NCBI GenBank assembly: GCA_011046145.1
Contig: DSBA01000096.1
Span: 1-9,458, forward strand
DNA length: 9,458 nucleotides
Origin: Candidatus Uhrbacteria bacterium
GTDB taxonomy: Bacteria > Patescibacteriota > Patescibacteriia > CAIXNZ01
Reading direction: 5' to 3'
This document shows, piece after piece, positions 1-4,974 of this stretch. The position numbers and the translations under genes were made by a program. Under the pieces are notes generated by a model, which was given only the letters and a program-made list of their open reading frames with translations, searched no databases and had not been told where the DNA came from. Every line of letters starts with the position of its first letter. The first letter of the stretch is position 1.

Positions 1-13
1 ATATTTAAATAAT

Positions 14-91
14 AAACTTCTGTTTGCATTGCCTTGTTTAAAAAAAAATCTATTACCCCTTTCTTAATTCAGGTACTGCAAACAGAAATTT
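14..91. repeat. Inverted repeat with 11-bp perfect arms upstream of smpB
   Basis: The arms TTCTGTTTGCA (18-28) and TGCAAACAGAA (77-87) are exact reverse complements. The pairing extends to 15 positions with one mismatch (14-28 against 77-91). The 48-base loop is AT-rich and contains no coding frame. It lies just before a rho-independent terminator, so it may belong to the 3' end of a transcript entering from the left of the window. A structured small RNA or an operator are alternatives. Function unknown. Confidence 0.45.
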
Positions 92-101
92 GCGATTTAA
101 A

Positions 102-128
102 AAAGAAGGTTTTCGCCTTCTTTCTTTA
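102..128 (+). terminator. Rho-independent terminator before smpB
   Basis: An 8-bp perfect stem AAAGAAGG (102-109) / CCTTCTTT (116-123) closes a 6-base TTTTCG loop and runs into a T-rich tract. It would end a + strand transcript that begins left of the window and so separates that unit from smpB. The rest of the gap up to 218 is AT-rich, with short hairpins (GCAG/CTGC at 170-180 and GCCT/AGGC at 179-192) but no convincing promoter. Confidence 0.7.
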
Positions 129-218
129 TTGCTAAAATGTTATTATTAATAATAAATAATTACCAATTAGCAGACACTGCCTTGTTCCAGGCTAAAAAAT
201 AATAACAATTTTAAAAAC

Positions 219-674
219 ATGCCAATCTTAGCTAAAAATAAACAAGCCAGATTTGATTATGAAATTTTAGAAACCCTTGAAGCAGGACTGGTCTTAAGCG
301 GCCAAGAAGTCAAATCCATAAGGCAAGGCCAAGCCAGCTTAAAAGGCAGCCATGTTACTATTGATAAAAACAGGGAGGTTTTTTTAATTAATGCCAGTAT
401 CCCGGCTTATAAAATGGCCGGCAAACTGACTAATTATCAGCCTGACAGGTCAAGAAAATTACTTTTGCGCAAAAAAGAGATTGATTATCTGGCTGGAAAA
501 CTACAGCAAACCGGATTGACTTTGGCGCCTCTTTCATTGTATACTAAAGGCAGGAACATAAAATTAGAAATTGCTTTAGTTAAAGGCAAAAAAAAGGCTG
601 ACAAAAGAAAATCAATTAAAGAACGAGAAGAAAAAAGGCAAATTCAACGTTTATTAAAGACTAAATTCCGCTAG
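219..674 (+). CDS. smpB: SsrA-binding protein SmpB (trans-translation)
   Basis: SmpB binds the tRNA-like part of tmRNA, delivers it to ribosomes stalled on broken mRNAs and mimics the missing codon-anticodon pairing in the decoding centre. The 151-aa product has the family layout and usual length. It opens with the N-terminal NKQARFDYEI block (residues 7-16), followed by the GLVLSGQEVKSIRQGQASL block (about 23-41) of the beta-barrel, the VFLINASIPAY strand (54-64), the RKLLLRKKEI segment (79-88) and GLTLAPLSLY (99-108). It ends in the lysine/arginine-rich tail (about 122-151, including KADKRKSIKEREEKRQI), which becomes a helix in the mRNA channel. The ATG is preceded by A/T-rich sequence without a Shine-Dalgarno. 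The ssrA gene starts 46 bases after the stop with no terminator between, so the protein and its RNA partner sit together and may share transcripts. Recognition is firm. Confidence 0.97.
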   Translation: MPILAKNKQARFDYEILETLEAGLVLSGQEVKSIRQGQASLKGSHVTIDKNREVFLINASIPAYKMAGKLTNYQPDRSRKLLLRKKEIDYLAGKLQQTGLTLAPLSLYTKGRNIKLEIALVKGKKKADKRKSIKEREEKRQIQRLLKTKFR

Positions 675-688
675 CCATAAATTGAAAA

Positions 689-716
689 TTGGTTATTGGT
701 TATTGATCATTAATAT
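689..716 (+). promoter_or_regulatory. Possible ssrA promoter
   Basis: A weak -35-like TTGGTT (689-694), a 16-base spacer and TAATAT (711-716) lie just before the tmRNA 5' end. The -10 box ends only 4 bases before mature position 1, which is too close for the usual start distance, so this is tentative. The ATTGGTTATTGATCAT stretch (695-710) recurs with one change before tRNA-Asp (5072-5087). Confidence 0.25.
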
Positions 717-720
717 AAAT

Positions 721-1082
721 GGGGATGACAGGCGTCGATAGAAAGAACTTTTAAAATACTGCAAGCCGAGGGTATTCTTAACCTCGTTAATCCAAAGGAT
801 AATCCAATAAGTGCAACAAACTTATTTGCCAAAGTTAAGAGCGCTTTAGCTCCTAATTTTGCTTTTGCTGCAGTTTAATTAAAACAGCAGCCATCCTTGC
901 CGCTGACGCCTGATGCGTGGTAAAGGGTGTAATTTTATCAGGCTCTTCCCATTAGGCTTTGGTCTTAGCCAAATGAGAGAAAAAACAAGACCAATCTAAT
1001 TTGCTTGGGATTTCCCAGGCTAAGCTTGTAGAAAGTATTTCTAAAGGCTTTCTAGACGCGGGTTCAATTCCCGCCATCTCCA
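721..1082 (+). ncRNA. ssrA: Transfer-messenger RNA (tmRNA, ssrA)
   Basis: tmRNA rescues stalled ribosomes, acting first as alanyl-tRNA and then as the mRNA for a degradation tag. This is a one-piece, 362-nt molecule. The acceptor stem pairs GGGGATG (721-727) with CATCTCC (1075-1081), with A1082 as discriminator. The T-arm is GCGGG-TTCAATT-CCCGC just before it, and the D-loop-like GGCGTCGATAG is at 731-741. Helix 2 pairs the CTGCAAG near 759-765 with CTTGTAG near 1025-1031, continues as AAATAC/GTATTT, and ends with AGAAAG/CTTTCT. Pseudoknot 1 has stems CGAGG/CCTCG (767-771/782-786) and TATTCTT/AAGGATA (773-779/795-801). The reading frame begins 11 nt after it, and its stop lies in the loop of a TGCTG/CAGCA hairpin. 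No CCA is encoded after A1082, so the end must be added by CCA-adding enzyme. The 5' neighbour is smpB. Confidence 0.96.
813..878 (+). other. tmRNA tag-peptide reading frame
   Basis: The resume codon is GCA (813-815), preceded by AATAAGT, and the frame ends at TAA (876-878). The 21-residue tag starts ATNLF and ends ALAPNFAFAAV. It is longer than the 10-residue E. coli tag and ends in Ala-Ala-Val rather than the common Ala-Leu-Ala-Ala. It is still small and hydrophobic, as expected for a protease signal. A second TAA follows in frame after ATT-like spacing only in another phase, so a single stop is used. The choice of resume codon rests on its distance from pseudoknot 1 and on the frame. Confidence 0.85.
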
Positions 1083-1176
1083 CTCCTCCGCTCTTTCGGA
1101 GCTTCGGAGTGTCCACACCTACTTGAAGAGGAGTGGCACTACGAAGCTTTAGCGAAGTAGTGCGTATCATTTTTTC
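1081..1176 (+). repeat. GC-rich structured repeat, copy 1, abutting ssrA 3' end
   Basis: This block begins at the last two tmRNA bases with CACTCC (1081-1086), which can pair with GGAGTG (1106-1111). An inner TCCG/CGGA pair lies at 1087-1090/1097-1100. It shares TCGGAGCTTCGGAGTGT (1096-1112) with 1239-1255 (16 of 17 identical) and AGCTTTAGC (1145-1153) with 1287-1295. The two shared words are 49 and 48 bases apart in the two copies, so they are diverged tandem copies. It is much richer in GC than its surroundings. Confidence 0.7.
1136..1175 (+). terminator. Terminator-like hairpin after ssrA
   Basis: A 7-bp perfect stem GCACTAC (1136-1142) / GTAGTGC (1157-1163) has a 14-base loop and is followed six bases later by T6 (1170-1175). 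Its position downstream of ssrA suits transcript termination or tmRNA 3' processing. The gap between stem and T-run weakens the call. Confidence 0.5.
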
Positions 1177-1188
1177 TTAACAAAATCC

Positions 1189-1315
1189 CACTCCTTCGGC
1201 CTACGCCCAGCCTTTGGCGGGGCTTCGGCCGACGAAGGTCGGAGCTTCGGGGTGTAAACACTCCCGGCTCAAAGGGTGTCCTCCGTAGCTTTAGCATAGA
1301 AGGGCCACTTTTTAA
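1189..1315 (+). repeat. GC-rich structured repeat, copy 2, upstream of the GIY-YIG gene
   Basis: This is the second diverged copy of the block at 1081-1176, starting again with CACTCC (1189-1194), which can pair with GGGGTG (1249-1254, one G-U). It carries about 36 extra bases rich in CTTCGG and GGCGGGG-type words, which can form further short hairpins such as CTTCG/CGAAG. Like copy 1, it ends in an imperfect hairpin around AGCTTTAGC (1287-1295) and a T-run (1308-1313). It ends 18 bases before the GIY-YIG start codon. Blocks of this kind next to GIY-YIG genes are, to my recollection, common in Candidate Phyla Radiation contigs, but this could not be searched here. Confidence 0.65.
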
Positions 1316-1333
1316 AAAAATAAAAACAAAAAT

Positions 1334-1573
1334 ATGCACATTATTTACATTATCCAAAGCTTAAAAGATTTAAGTTATTATACGGGCAGAACAACTAACT
1401 TAACTAAAAGAATTAAAGACCACAATTTAGGGTTATCTAAATATTCTTCAACTAAGAAACCCTTTAAACTTATCTGGTACTGTGTATTTAATGATAAAAA
1501 GAAGGCAATCAAATTTGAAAAATATTTAAAATCAGGTTCAGGCATTGTTTTTAGAAATAAACGATTAATTTAA
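1334..1573 (+). CDS. Small GIY-YIG domain endonuclease
   Basis: This 79-aa protein is essentially only the GIY-YIG (UvrC N-terminal-like, YhbQ/URI-like) nuclease fold, which cuts DNA with a metal ion, a tyrosine pair, an arginine and a glutamate. The first motif is IIYII (3-7, Tyr5) and the second is YYTG (15-18, in place of YIG). The helix NLTKRIKDHN carries Arg26 and His30. The segment AIKFEKYLKSGSG (58-70) supplies Glu62, and Asn75 lies near the C-terminus. All expected catalytic positions are present, so it is probably active. The ATG follows an A-rich leader without a Shine-Dalgarno. It sits between two GC-rich repeats and infC, which starts 19 bases after its stop, so it interrupts the usual ssrA/infC surroundings. 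A repair role or a selfish homing-like role are both possible, and nothing in the sequence decides. Confidence 0.88.
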   Translation: MHIIYIIQSLKDLSYYTGRTTNLTKRIKDHNLGLSKYSSTKKPFKLIWYCVFNDKKKAIKFEKYLKSGSGIVFRNKRLI

Positions 1574-1592
1574 TTATTAATACCACAAAAAA

Positions 1593-2186
1593 TTGAAAAG
1601 AATTCGTTTTAGGCGGAAACAAACATTCCAAAAACCGCCGCAGGAAATTTATCCAGTCAATGAAAAAATTAGGGTCCCGGAAGTCAGGGTTATTGATGAA
1701 AATGGCCAAATGCTTGGTGTTTTACCGACTCAAAAAGCCATTTTGCTTGCTAAGGAAAAAGGGCTTGATTTGGTTGCGGTTTCACCCAAAGCCGTCCCCC
1801 CAGTCGCTAAATTTATAAATTACGGCAGTTTCAAATACCAGCAGGAAAAAACCCTTAAGAAACAAAAATCACTTCAGAAAAAAACCGACACAAAATCAAT
1901 TAGGCTTTCCCCTCGCATTGGCAACCATGATTTTAATGTCAGAATTAATCAGGCGGAAAAATTTCTTAACAAAGGCGATAAAATAAGCGCAGAAATTTTT
2001 TTAAAAGGCCGGGAAAGGCAGCATCCTGAATTGGCCAAGGAATTAATGGAAAAATTTGTAAAAACGCTTGAAGAAAAAATAAAAATCAAACTTGAACAGG
2101 AGATCAAACGACAGGGCAATAAATTTACCATTATTATTGCACCCAAGTCTGATGTCGAGGAAGAAACAGATAAAAAAACCGGATAA
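1593..2186 (+). CDS. infC: Translation initiation factor IF-3
   Basis: IF-3 binds the 30S subunit, keeps it apart from 50S and checks start-codon and initiator-tRNA pairing. The N-terminal domain covers about residues 20-90, with the family signature YPVNEKIRVPEVRVIDENGQ (20-39), GVLPTQKAILLAKEKGLDLV and the VPPVAKFINYGSFKYQQEK segment leading into the linker helix. The C-terminal domain (about 100-185) has KSIRLSPRIGNHDFNVRINQ, the KGRERQHPE loop and a final IIIAPK strand. The start is TTG at 1593. An in-frame TAA lies at 1578-1580, no ATG occurs between them, and the next ATG (residue 40) would delete conserved sequence. Rare starts on infC are known to allow IF-3 to repress its own mRNA in other bacteria, and the same is inferred here. 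The basic N-terminal KRIRFRRKQ stretch is typical. It heads the infC-rpmI-rplT cluster. Confidence 0.96.
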   Translation: MKRIRFRRKQTFQKPPQEIYPVNEKIRVPEVRVIDENGQMLGVLPTQKAILLAKEKGLDLVAVSPKAVPPVAKFINYGSFKYQQEKTLKKQKSLQKKTDTKSIRLSPRIGNHDFNVRINQAEKFLNKGDKISAEIFLKGRERQHPELAKELMEKFVKTLEEKIKIKLEQEIKRQGNKFTIIIAPKSDVEEETDKKTG

Positions 2187-2335
2187 AATTAGAATCACCT
2201 TGTTGCCAAGCAGTGCCGGGCTTGACTTATTTTAAATAAAAAGCTAAAATAATTTCAAATTAGCCATAGAGCTAATTTTATATTTTTAAATTTTATTTGG
2301 AAAAATAAACTGATAAACCTCATAATTCAAATATT
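2187..2335 (+). promoter_or_regulatory. Structured rpmI leader with possible attenuator
   Basis: The 149-base gap between infC and rpmI holds a CAAGC/GCTTG hairpin (2207-2211/2220-2224). A perfect 8-bp stem AAATTAGC/GCTAATTT (2257-2264/2271-2278) follows, with a CATAGA loop and then TATATTTTT. GCTAA at 2243-2247 can instead pair with TTAGC at 2260-2264, which would break the terminator-like stem. This is the layout of an attenuator. In other bacteria L20 controls this cluster through its leader RNA. Control by L20 here is inference, and no recognised L20-leader consensus was identified. Confidence 0.4.
2257..2287 (+). terminator. Terminator-like hairpin in the rpmI leader
   Basis: The stem AAATTAGC (2257-2264) / GCTAATTT (2271-2278) encloses loop CATAGA and is followed by an AT-rich run with T5. 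It is AU-rich and therefore weak. It lies between two co-directional genes of one conserved cluster, so partial termination or attenuation fits better than a true operon end. Confidence 0.45.
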
Positions 2336-2533
2336 ATGCCGAAATTAAAAACTAGAAAATCAATTGCTAAAAGAATTAAATTAACTAAAAAAGGGAAAGT
2401 TTTAAAAAAAAGAGCTGGCCAAGATCATTTTAATGCCCGCGAATCAGGCAAAATTACCCGCAAGAAAAGAAGGATAACAAAAATGTCAAAAGCCAATGTC
2501 CGAAATATTAAAGCGCAACTCCCCTACTCTTAA
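2336..2533 (+). CDS. rpmI: 50S ribosomal protein L35
   Basis: This 65-aa, strongly basic protein of the large subunit lies in the interior of the 50S near L15 and 23S rRNA. The N-terminus MPKLKTRKSIAKRIKLTKKG matches the family signature (MPK-K-T-K-AAKR-K-T-G-K). The middle GKVLKKRAGQDHFNARESGK and the C-terminal KRRITKMSKANVRNIKAQLPY, ending with the conserved LPY, complete it. It has the usual length. There is no Shine-Dalgarno before the ATG. Its position between infC and rplT is the conserved bacterial order. Confidence 0.97.
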   Translation: MPKLKTRKSIAKRIKLTKKGKVLKKRAGQDHFNARESGKITRKKRRITKMSKANVRNIKAQLPYS

Positions 2534-2542
2534 TTTTAGTAA

Positions 2543-2606
2543 AAAAGTTATAAAGCATAAAGTTAAAAAGATTTTACTTTATACTTTACAAACTTTATAA
2601 ACTTTT
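2543..2606 (+). promoter_or_regulatory. Nested hairpin in the rplT leader
   Basis: The outer stem pairs AAAAGTTATAAAG (2543-2555) with CTTTATAAACTTTT (2593-2606), with one bulged base. The inner stem pairs ATAAAGT plus AAAA (2557-2568) with TTTTACTTTAT (2572-2582), again with one bulge. The structure fills most of the 90-base gap before rplT and ends 17 bases before its ATG. It could limit L20 translation or stabilise mRNA. The region is almost pure A/T with repeated CTTTA-like words, so chance folding must be considered. Confidence 0.35.
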
Positions 2607-2623
2607 AACTTTAAAATAAAAAT

Positions 2624-3061
2624 ATGCCTAGAGTAAAACGAGCTAAAATACATTTAAAGAAAAGAAGGGCCATAAGAAAAGCAACTAAAGGATATCGCTG
2701 GGGCCGCAAAAAAACTATCCGTTTAGGCAAGACAGCCATACTTAAGGCTGGCCAGCATGCCTTGCATGACAGGCGCAAGAAAAAAGGCGTTTTTCGCAGA
2801 TTATGGCAGATTAGGATAAATGCGGCTGTTCGCGAACACGGCTTAACTTATTCAAAATTTATCAAAGCTTTAAAAGATAATAAAATTGAAATTGACAGAA
2901 AAATACTGGCTGATTTGGCAGTTAATAACCCGGAAATTTTTAGCGCGATTGTTAAAAAAGTTAAAAATGATAAAAATGATAAATCCGAAGCAAAGAAAGA
3001 AACCAAGCCTGCCGCTAAAAAAGCAAGCGCTAAACCAAAATCCGAAACTGCAAAAAAATAA
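2624..3061 (+). CDS. rplT: 50S ribosomal protein L20
   Basis: L20 binds 23S rRNA early in 50S assembly, and in several bacteria it represses the infC-rpmI-rplT mRNA. The core spans residues 1 to about 117. The N-terminal basic extension starts MPRVKRAKIHLKKRRAIRKA and continues with GYRWGRKKTIRLGK. The globular part includes DRRKKKGVFRRLWQIRINAA and REHGLTYSKFIKALKDN, and ends near EIFSAIVKKVK. The usual length is about 117-120 aa. Here a tail of about 27 residues, almost only Lys, Ala, Glu, Asp, Ser and Pro (NDKNDKSEAKK and AAKKASAKPKSETAKK), brings it to 145. The tail is probably disordered. The gene is followed at 3074 by a strong terminator, so it ends the cluster. Confidence 0.97.
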   Translation: MPRVKRAKIHLKKRRAIRKATKGYRWGRKKTIRLGKTAILKAGQHALHDRRKKKGVFRRLWQIRINAAVREHGLTYSKFIKALKDNKIEIDRKILADLAVNNPEIFSAIVKKVKNDKNDKSEAKKETKPAAKKASAKPKSETAKK

Positions 3062-3073
3062 ATTTGAAACTTC

Positions 3074-3110
3074 ATGCGCGGCGCCCTATAGGGCGCCGCG
3101 CATTTTTATT
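3074..3110 (+). terminator. Strong terminator of the infC-rpmI-rplT cluster
   Basis: Thirteen-base arms ATGCGCGGCGCCC (3074-3086) and GGGCGCCGCGCAT (3091-3103) pair perfectly around TATA, making a 30-base perfect palindrome, and TTTTTATTTATTTT follows. It is by far the most GC-rich element in a very AT-rich spacer. Because it is symmetrical, it may also stop transcripts from the convergent isomerase gene, though the T-run on that side is poorer. Confidence 0.93.
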
Positions 3111-3183
3111 TATTTTGCCTTAATTAAAACCTGTTTTCTCCCCATACTCGCAGCAAAAATAATATGTATTTTTTAGTTATAAT

Positions 3184-3834
3184 TTATTTCTTCAGCAATT
3201 CAATGCTTTCAATAATTATATTTTCTAAAGGGATATCCCTTTCATTGACTTCGACCCCTTCAATTGCATCCACCGCCTCCATACCGCTAACAACATAACC
3301 AAAATTAGTATGACGGCCATCCAGCCAAGGAGTATCTATAGCTGTGACAATAAAAAACTGGGAACCGTTGGTATTTGATCCGGAATTAGCCATGGCCAAA
3401 GAGCCTCTGACTAATTTATGCTGATTAAATTCATCGTTAAAACGGTACTCTGGCCCGCCAGTGCCATAAACCGCCTGATTATCAAACTTGGTCAAAGGAT
3501 CTCCGCCCTGAATCATAAAACCTTTGATAACCCGGTGGAATTTTGTGCCGTTATAAAAGCCTTGTTTGGCCAGATTTAAAAAATTATTGACTGTAATCGG
3601 CGAATCATCACTATAAAATTCAACTTTAATATCGCCTAAATTTGTTTTCATTATGGCTTGATCATATTGCCCAAGCAAATTTTCATGGCCCATTTGGCTA
3701 ATAATAGCTTCGATCTGAACATTTTTATCCAGTGGCAAAAAATCTTCAGCTTGTTGTTTTTCATTCTCAATTGCCTGGCCGCAACCAGCCAGCAAAATCA
3801 GAATAAAAGCGTTTACAATGATTAATTTTTTCAT
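3184..3834 (-). CDS. Lipoprotein cyclophilin-type peptidyl-prolyl cis-trans isomerase
   Basis: It catalyses cis-trans isomerisation of X-Pro bonds and so helps proteins fold outside the membrane. The 216-aa product opens with a lipoprotein signal peptide: KK, a hydrophobic stretch and the lipobox LAGC (15-18), so Cys18 would be lipid-modified and anchored. After a linker, the cyclophilin domain runs from about residue 58 to 215. The catalytic set is complete: FHR (Arg101), FMIQGGDP (Phe106, Met107, Gln109), GSQFFI (Gln159, Phe161) and the W-LDGRHT-FG motif (Trp170, His175). It starts 14 bases after the stop of the C39-like peptidase on the same strand, so the two are probably cotranscribed. 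The start region carries a tandem ATGAAAAA in two frames. The upstream copy would make only a three-codon frame that overlaps the chosen start. Family assignment is firm; clients are unknown. Confidence 0.95.
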   Translation of the reverse strand: MKKLIIVNAFILILLAGCGQAIENEKQQAEDFLPLDKNVQIEAIISQMGHENLLGQYDQAIMKTNLGDIKVEFYSDDSPITVNNFLNLAKQGFYNGTKFHRVIKGFMIQGGDPLTKFDNQAVYGTGGPEYRFNDEFNQHKLVRGSLAMANSGSNTNGSQFFIVTAIDTPWLDGRHTNFGYVVSGMEAVDAIEGVEVNERDIPLENIIIESIELLKK

Positions 3835-3848
3835 TTTTTCATTTTTTA

Positions 3849-4835
3849 TTAATTAATTAATATATCTTCTGCTGTTTTAATGGTTTTGAGCCACTTTTCT
3901 GATACAATGGTTATTGCCCTGATATCCCAGTTTTTCAGGCTGAATATTTTTTCGTCCGGGATCAATTGTTTTGCGTTGTTATTTAAATAATAAAGTTCAT
4001 TGCTTTCGGCTGATTTTGCGAATTTGGGATAGGTAAAAATAACACTGGGATTTCCGCCGGTGCGTTTTGTCTGATGGTCAAAATCACTTAAAGAGTTCAT
4101 TAAAATATCGTAATTATAGCGATGATTTGCTCCTGTTTTGATATCGCCGGTATCATGGGTGATGAATTCTTTTGTTGTATCATCATAGCCGATAATCACC
4201 ATCATGTGGTAATAAGAGCCTGTTGCTAAAAAAGGGATATTTGGGTTTTTCAACTCTTTGCCGTAATGCAATGAAATAACAGGCTGTTTTTGCCTAAGCT
4301 CTGCTTTAATTTGTTCTATTTCCGGATTGGTTATTACTGTCGCGTTGTAATTTGTATAGTCATTGATTATTTGGGCTGTGCGACTGGCATCCGAATCCGC
4401 ATTTGATCCCCAAATTTGGTTTTGTTTTTCAAAAAGCCTGGTCATGTAATCCATTGATTCTTTTATACTTATGTTTTTTTCTTTCAGATAATAATATCCT
4501 ACCATGGCGATGCTGGCTTCTTCACAGCCGTTTTTCCAAGGCCCTGTCCATGATTTGTCAGGTGACTCATGAATATAAGGCATTTCAAGATTAATTTTTT
4601 CTGATTCTCGCAAATGGTTATCTTTTAACTCATTGCCGTTATCATTTGTTTGCTGCTCTTGTTCATTTTTTTCTGTTTCGGCAAAGGAATCATTGTTCAC
4701 ATTGTCGCTCTCATTGTTTTTTTCATTGCTAATTTGCATTTTAGCGGATGAAAAAAAAGACCATGAATGGCTGATAATCAGGGCTATTGCCAAAGCTGAA
4801 CAGATAATAAAATAGCTGTAAATTATTTTTTTCAT
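3849..4835 (-). CDS. Membrane-anchored C39-family (C39_2-like) cysteine peptidase
   Basis: The 328-aa protein has an N-terminal hydrophobic segment (about 4-22) acting as signal or anchor. A low-complexity Asn/Glu/Asp-rich linker (about 35-80) places the domain outside the cell. The papain-like C39_2 domain (about 83-270) carries the catalytic Cys104 in PWKNGCEEASIAM, His210 in GSYYHMMVIIGYDD and Asp228 in THDTG. This order and spacing are as expected for the family. C39 enzymes cut leader peptides or surface proteins, but there is no ABC transporter fused here, so a bacteriocin-export role is not supported. The C-terminal part (about 280-320, LYYLNNNAKQLIPDEKIFSL then VSEKWLK) resembles, to my eye, the short repeat found at the ends of some Candidate Phyla Radiation surface proteins. 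That is only an impression. It is the first gene of a probable two-gene unit with the isomerase. Substrate unknown. Confidence 0.85.
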   Translation of the reverse strand: MKKIIYSYFIICSALAIALIISHSWSFFSSAKMQISNEKNNESDNVNNDSFAETEKNEQEQQTNDNGNELKDNHLRESEKINLEMPYIHESPDKSWTGPWKNGCEEASIAMVGYYYLKEKNISIKESMDYMTRLFEKQNQIWGSNADSDASRTAQIINDYTNYNATVITNPEIEQIKAELRQKQPVISLHYGKELKNPNIPFLATGSYYHMMVIIGYDDTTKEFITHDTGDIKTGANHRYNYDILMNSLSDFDHQTKRTGGNPSVIFTYPKFAKSAESNELYYLNNNAKQLIPDEKIFSLKNWDIRAITIVSEKWLKTIKTAEDILIN

Positions 4836-4974
4836 CTTTTTAAATTTAGCACGTTTTTACATTTTTTTACAACCTTACGGCTCAGCGGTTATTTTTTATA
4901 CTGCTCCAATTTAAATGTTTTTATTATTGGATTTATTATAGCAAAAAAACGGGCATATAATAAGATTGTTTTGC

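Noticed and set aside
29..186. Repeated TGCCTTGTT word (29-38, 178-186, partly at 2198)
   Set aside because: Too short and without consistent context or structure to claim a regulatory repeat.
952..1170. Minus-strand 72-aa frame with MAGIEPASRKP-like text
   Set aside because: It is the antisense of the tmRNA 3' part and repeat copy 1. This kind of text is a familiar artefact of frames read across structural RNA genes.
1081..1315. CRISPR-like array
   Set aside because: Only two diverged copies with non-uniform lengths and no regular spacers, and no cas gene nearby.
1139..1357. Minus-strand 72-aa frame with FTPRSSDLRRPKPRQ-like text
   Set aside because: It is the antisense of the GC-rich repeats and overlaps the GIY-YIG start. 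No domain, no leader, and its text follows from the repeat sequence.
2886..3176. Plus-strand 96-aa frame overlapping rplT and its terminator
   Set aside because: A shifted-frame shadow of the lysine-rich L20 end, and it would have to cross the strong terminator hairpin.
3849..4835. Bacteriocin-processing ABC transporter
   Set aside because: The C39-like domain is stand-alone with an N-terminal anchor; no transmembrane transporter domain or ATP-binding motif follows.
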